Assembly: GCF_937967675.1 (NCBI RefSeq)
Contig: NZ_CALBSN010000084.1
Location: 1-21,958 of the forward strand
Length of the DNA stretch: 21,958 nt
Origin: an uncultured Flavobacterium sp.
GTDB lineage: Bacteria; Bacteroidota; Bacteroidia; Flavobacteriales; Flavobacteriaceae
Reading direction: 5' to 3'
The position numbers and the translations under genes are program-made. How positions within the stretch are numbered: position 1 is the stretch's first letter; each line of letters begins with the position of its first letter. The notes beneath the pieces were generated by a model, which saw only the letters and a list, made by a program, of their open reading frames with translations, ran no database searches and was not told the DNA's origin. Below, one piece after another: positions 21,919 to 21,958 of the stretch.

Positions 21919-21958
21919 ATGGAAAATATTGCATTAATCGAATCGTTTTCAGAATTTA
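21919..21958 (+). CDS. nusA: Transcription factor NusA, 5' end only
   Basis: An ATG at 21919 opens MENIALIESFSEF, 13 codons before the window ends. The sequence is like the start of flavobacterial NusA as I recall it, and the position after rimP is the conserved one. NusA acts on RNA polymerase in pausing, termination and antitermination. The rest lies outside the window. Confidence 0.85.
   Translation, partial: MENIALIESFSEF

Overview
The window reads as a chromosomal segment of a Flavobacterium-like member of the Bacteroidota. The DNA is AT-rich. Several upstream regions carry the Bacteroidota promoter form TTTG-N19-TAnnTTTG. Ribosomal gene order is L13-S9-S2-EF-Ts, and the best-recognised proteins (PolA, EF-Ts, RimP, an SdpR/SdpI-like pair, a DUF2723 glycosyltransferase) look flavobacterial. 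No insertion sequence, integrase, CRISPR array or rRNA was seen.

Layout. (1) 74-2284, minus strand: a tightly packed run of five small unrecognised genes whose products all start with a signal peptide or membrane segment. Two junctions are ATGA overlaps. The last gene, a zinc-ribbon-like protein, appears frameshifted at a run of ten A's. (2) 2416-3624, plus: a protein with a putative N-terminal DNA-binding domain and a helical C-terminal part, preceded by three perfect 10-bp repeats and followed by a strong hairpin terminator. (3) 3683-6419, minus: rplM-rpsI-rpsB-tsf, with a near-consensus promoter, a structured rpsB leader and a nested inverted repeat between rpsB and tsf. (4) 6617-7639, plus: a LacI-family regulator. 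(5) 7634-10656, minus: ArsR (SdpR-like), SdpI/DUF1648 membrane protein, secreted serine beta-lactamase-like hydrolase and PnuC-like transporter, probably one operon, with a palindromic operator over the promoter. (6) 10727-11508, minus: a DUF1493-like protein and a four-helix membrane protein, overlapping ATGA. (7) 11601-14468, minus: polA. (8) 14593-16191, plus: a membrane-anchored metallophosphoesterase and a thioredoxin-fold protein without the CxxC cysteines. (9) 16188-20101, minus: a NodB-type deacetylase and a 1066-residue DUF2723 (TMEM260-like) glycosyltransferase. (10) 20258-20328, plus: tRNA-Gln(TTG) with its own promoter and terminator. (11) 20446-21270, minus: a tandem-domain universal stress protein. 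(12) 21438-21958, plus: rimP and the first 13 codons of nusA, behind a leader with a perfect terminator-like hairpin and a 15-codon upstream ORF.

Most of the window is core translation, replication and envelope biology. The parts least explained by known families are the five-gene envelope cassette at the left edge, the DUF1493/membrane pair, and the regulatory structures in front of the 402-residue gene, the SdpR-like operon, rpsB, the stress protein and rimP. All family calls were made by reading the sequence, without database searches.
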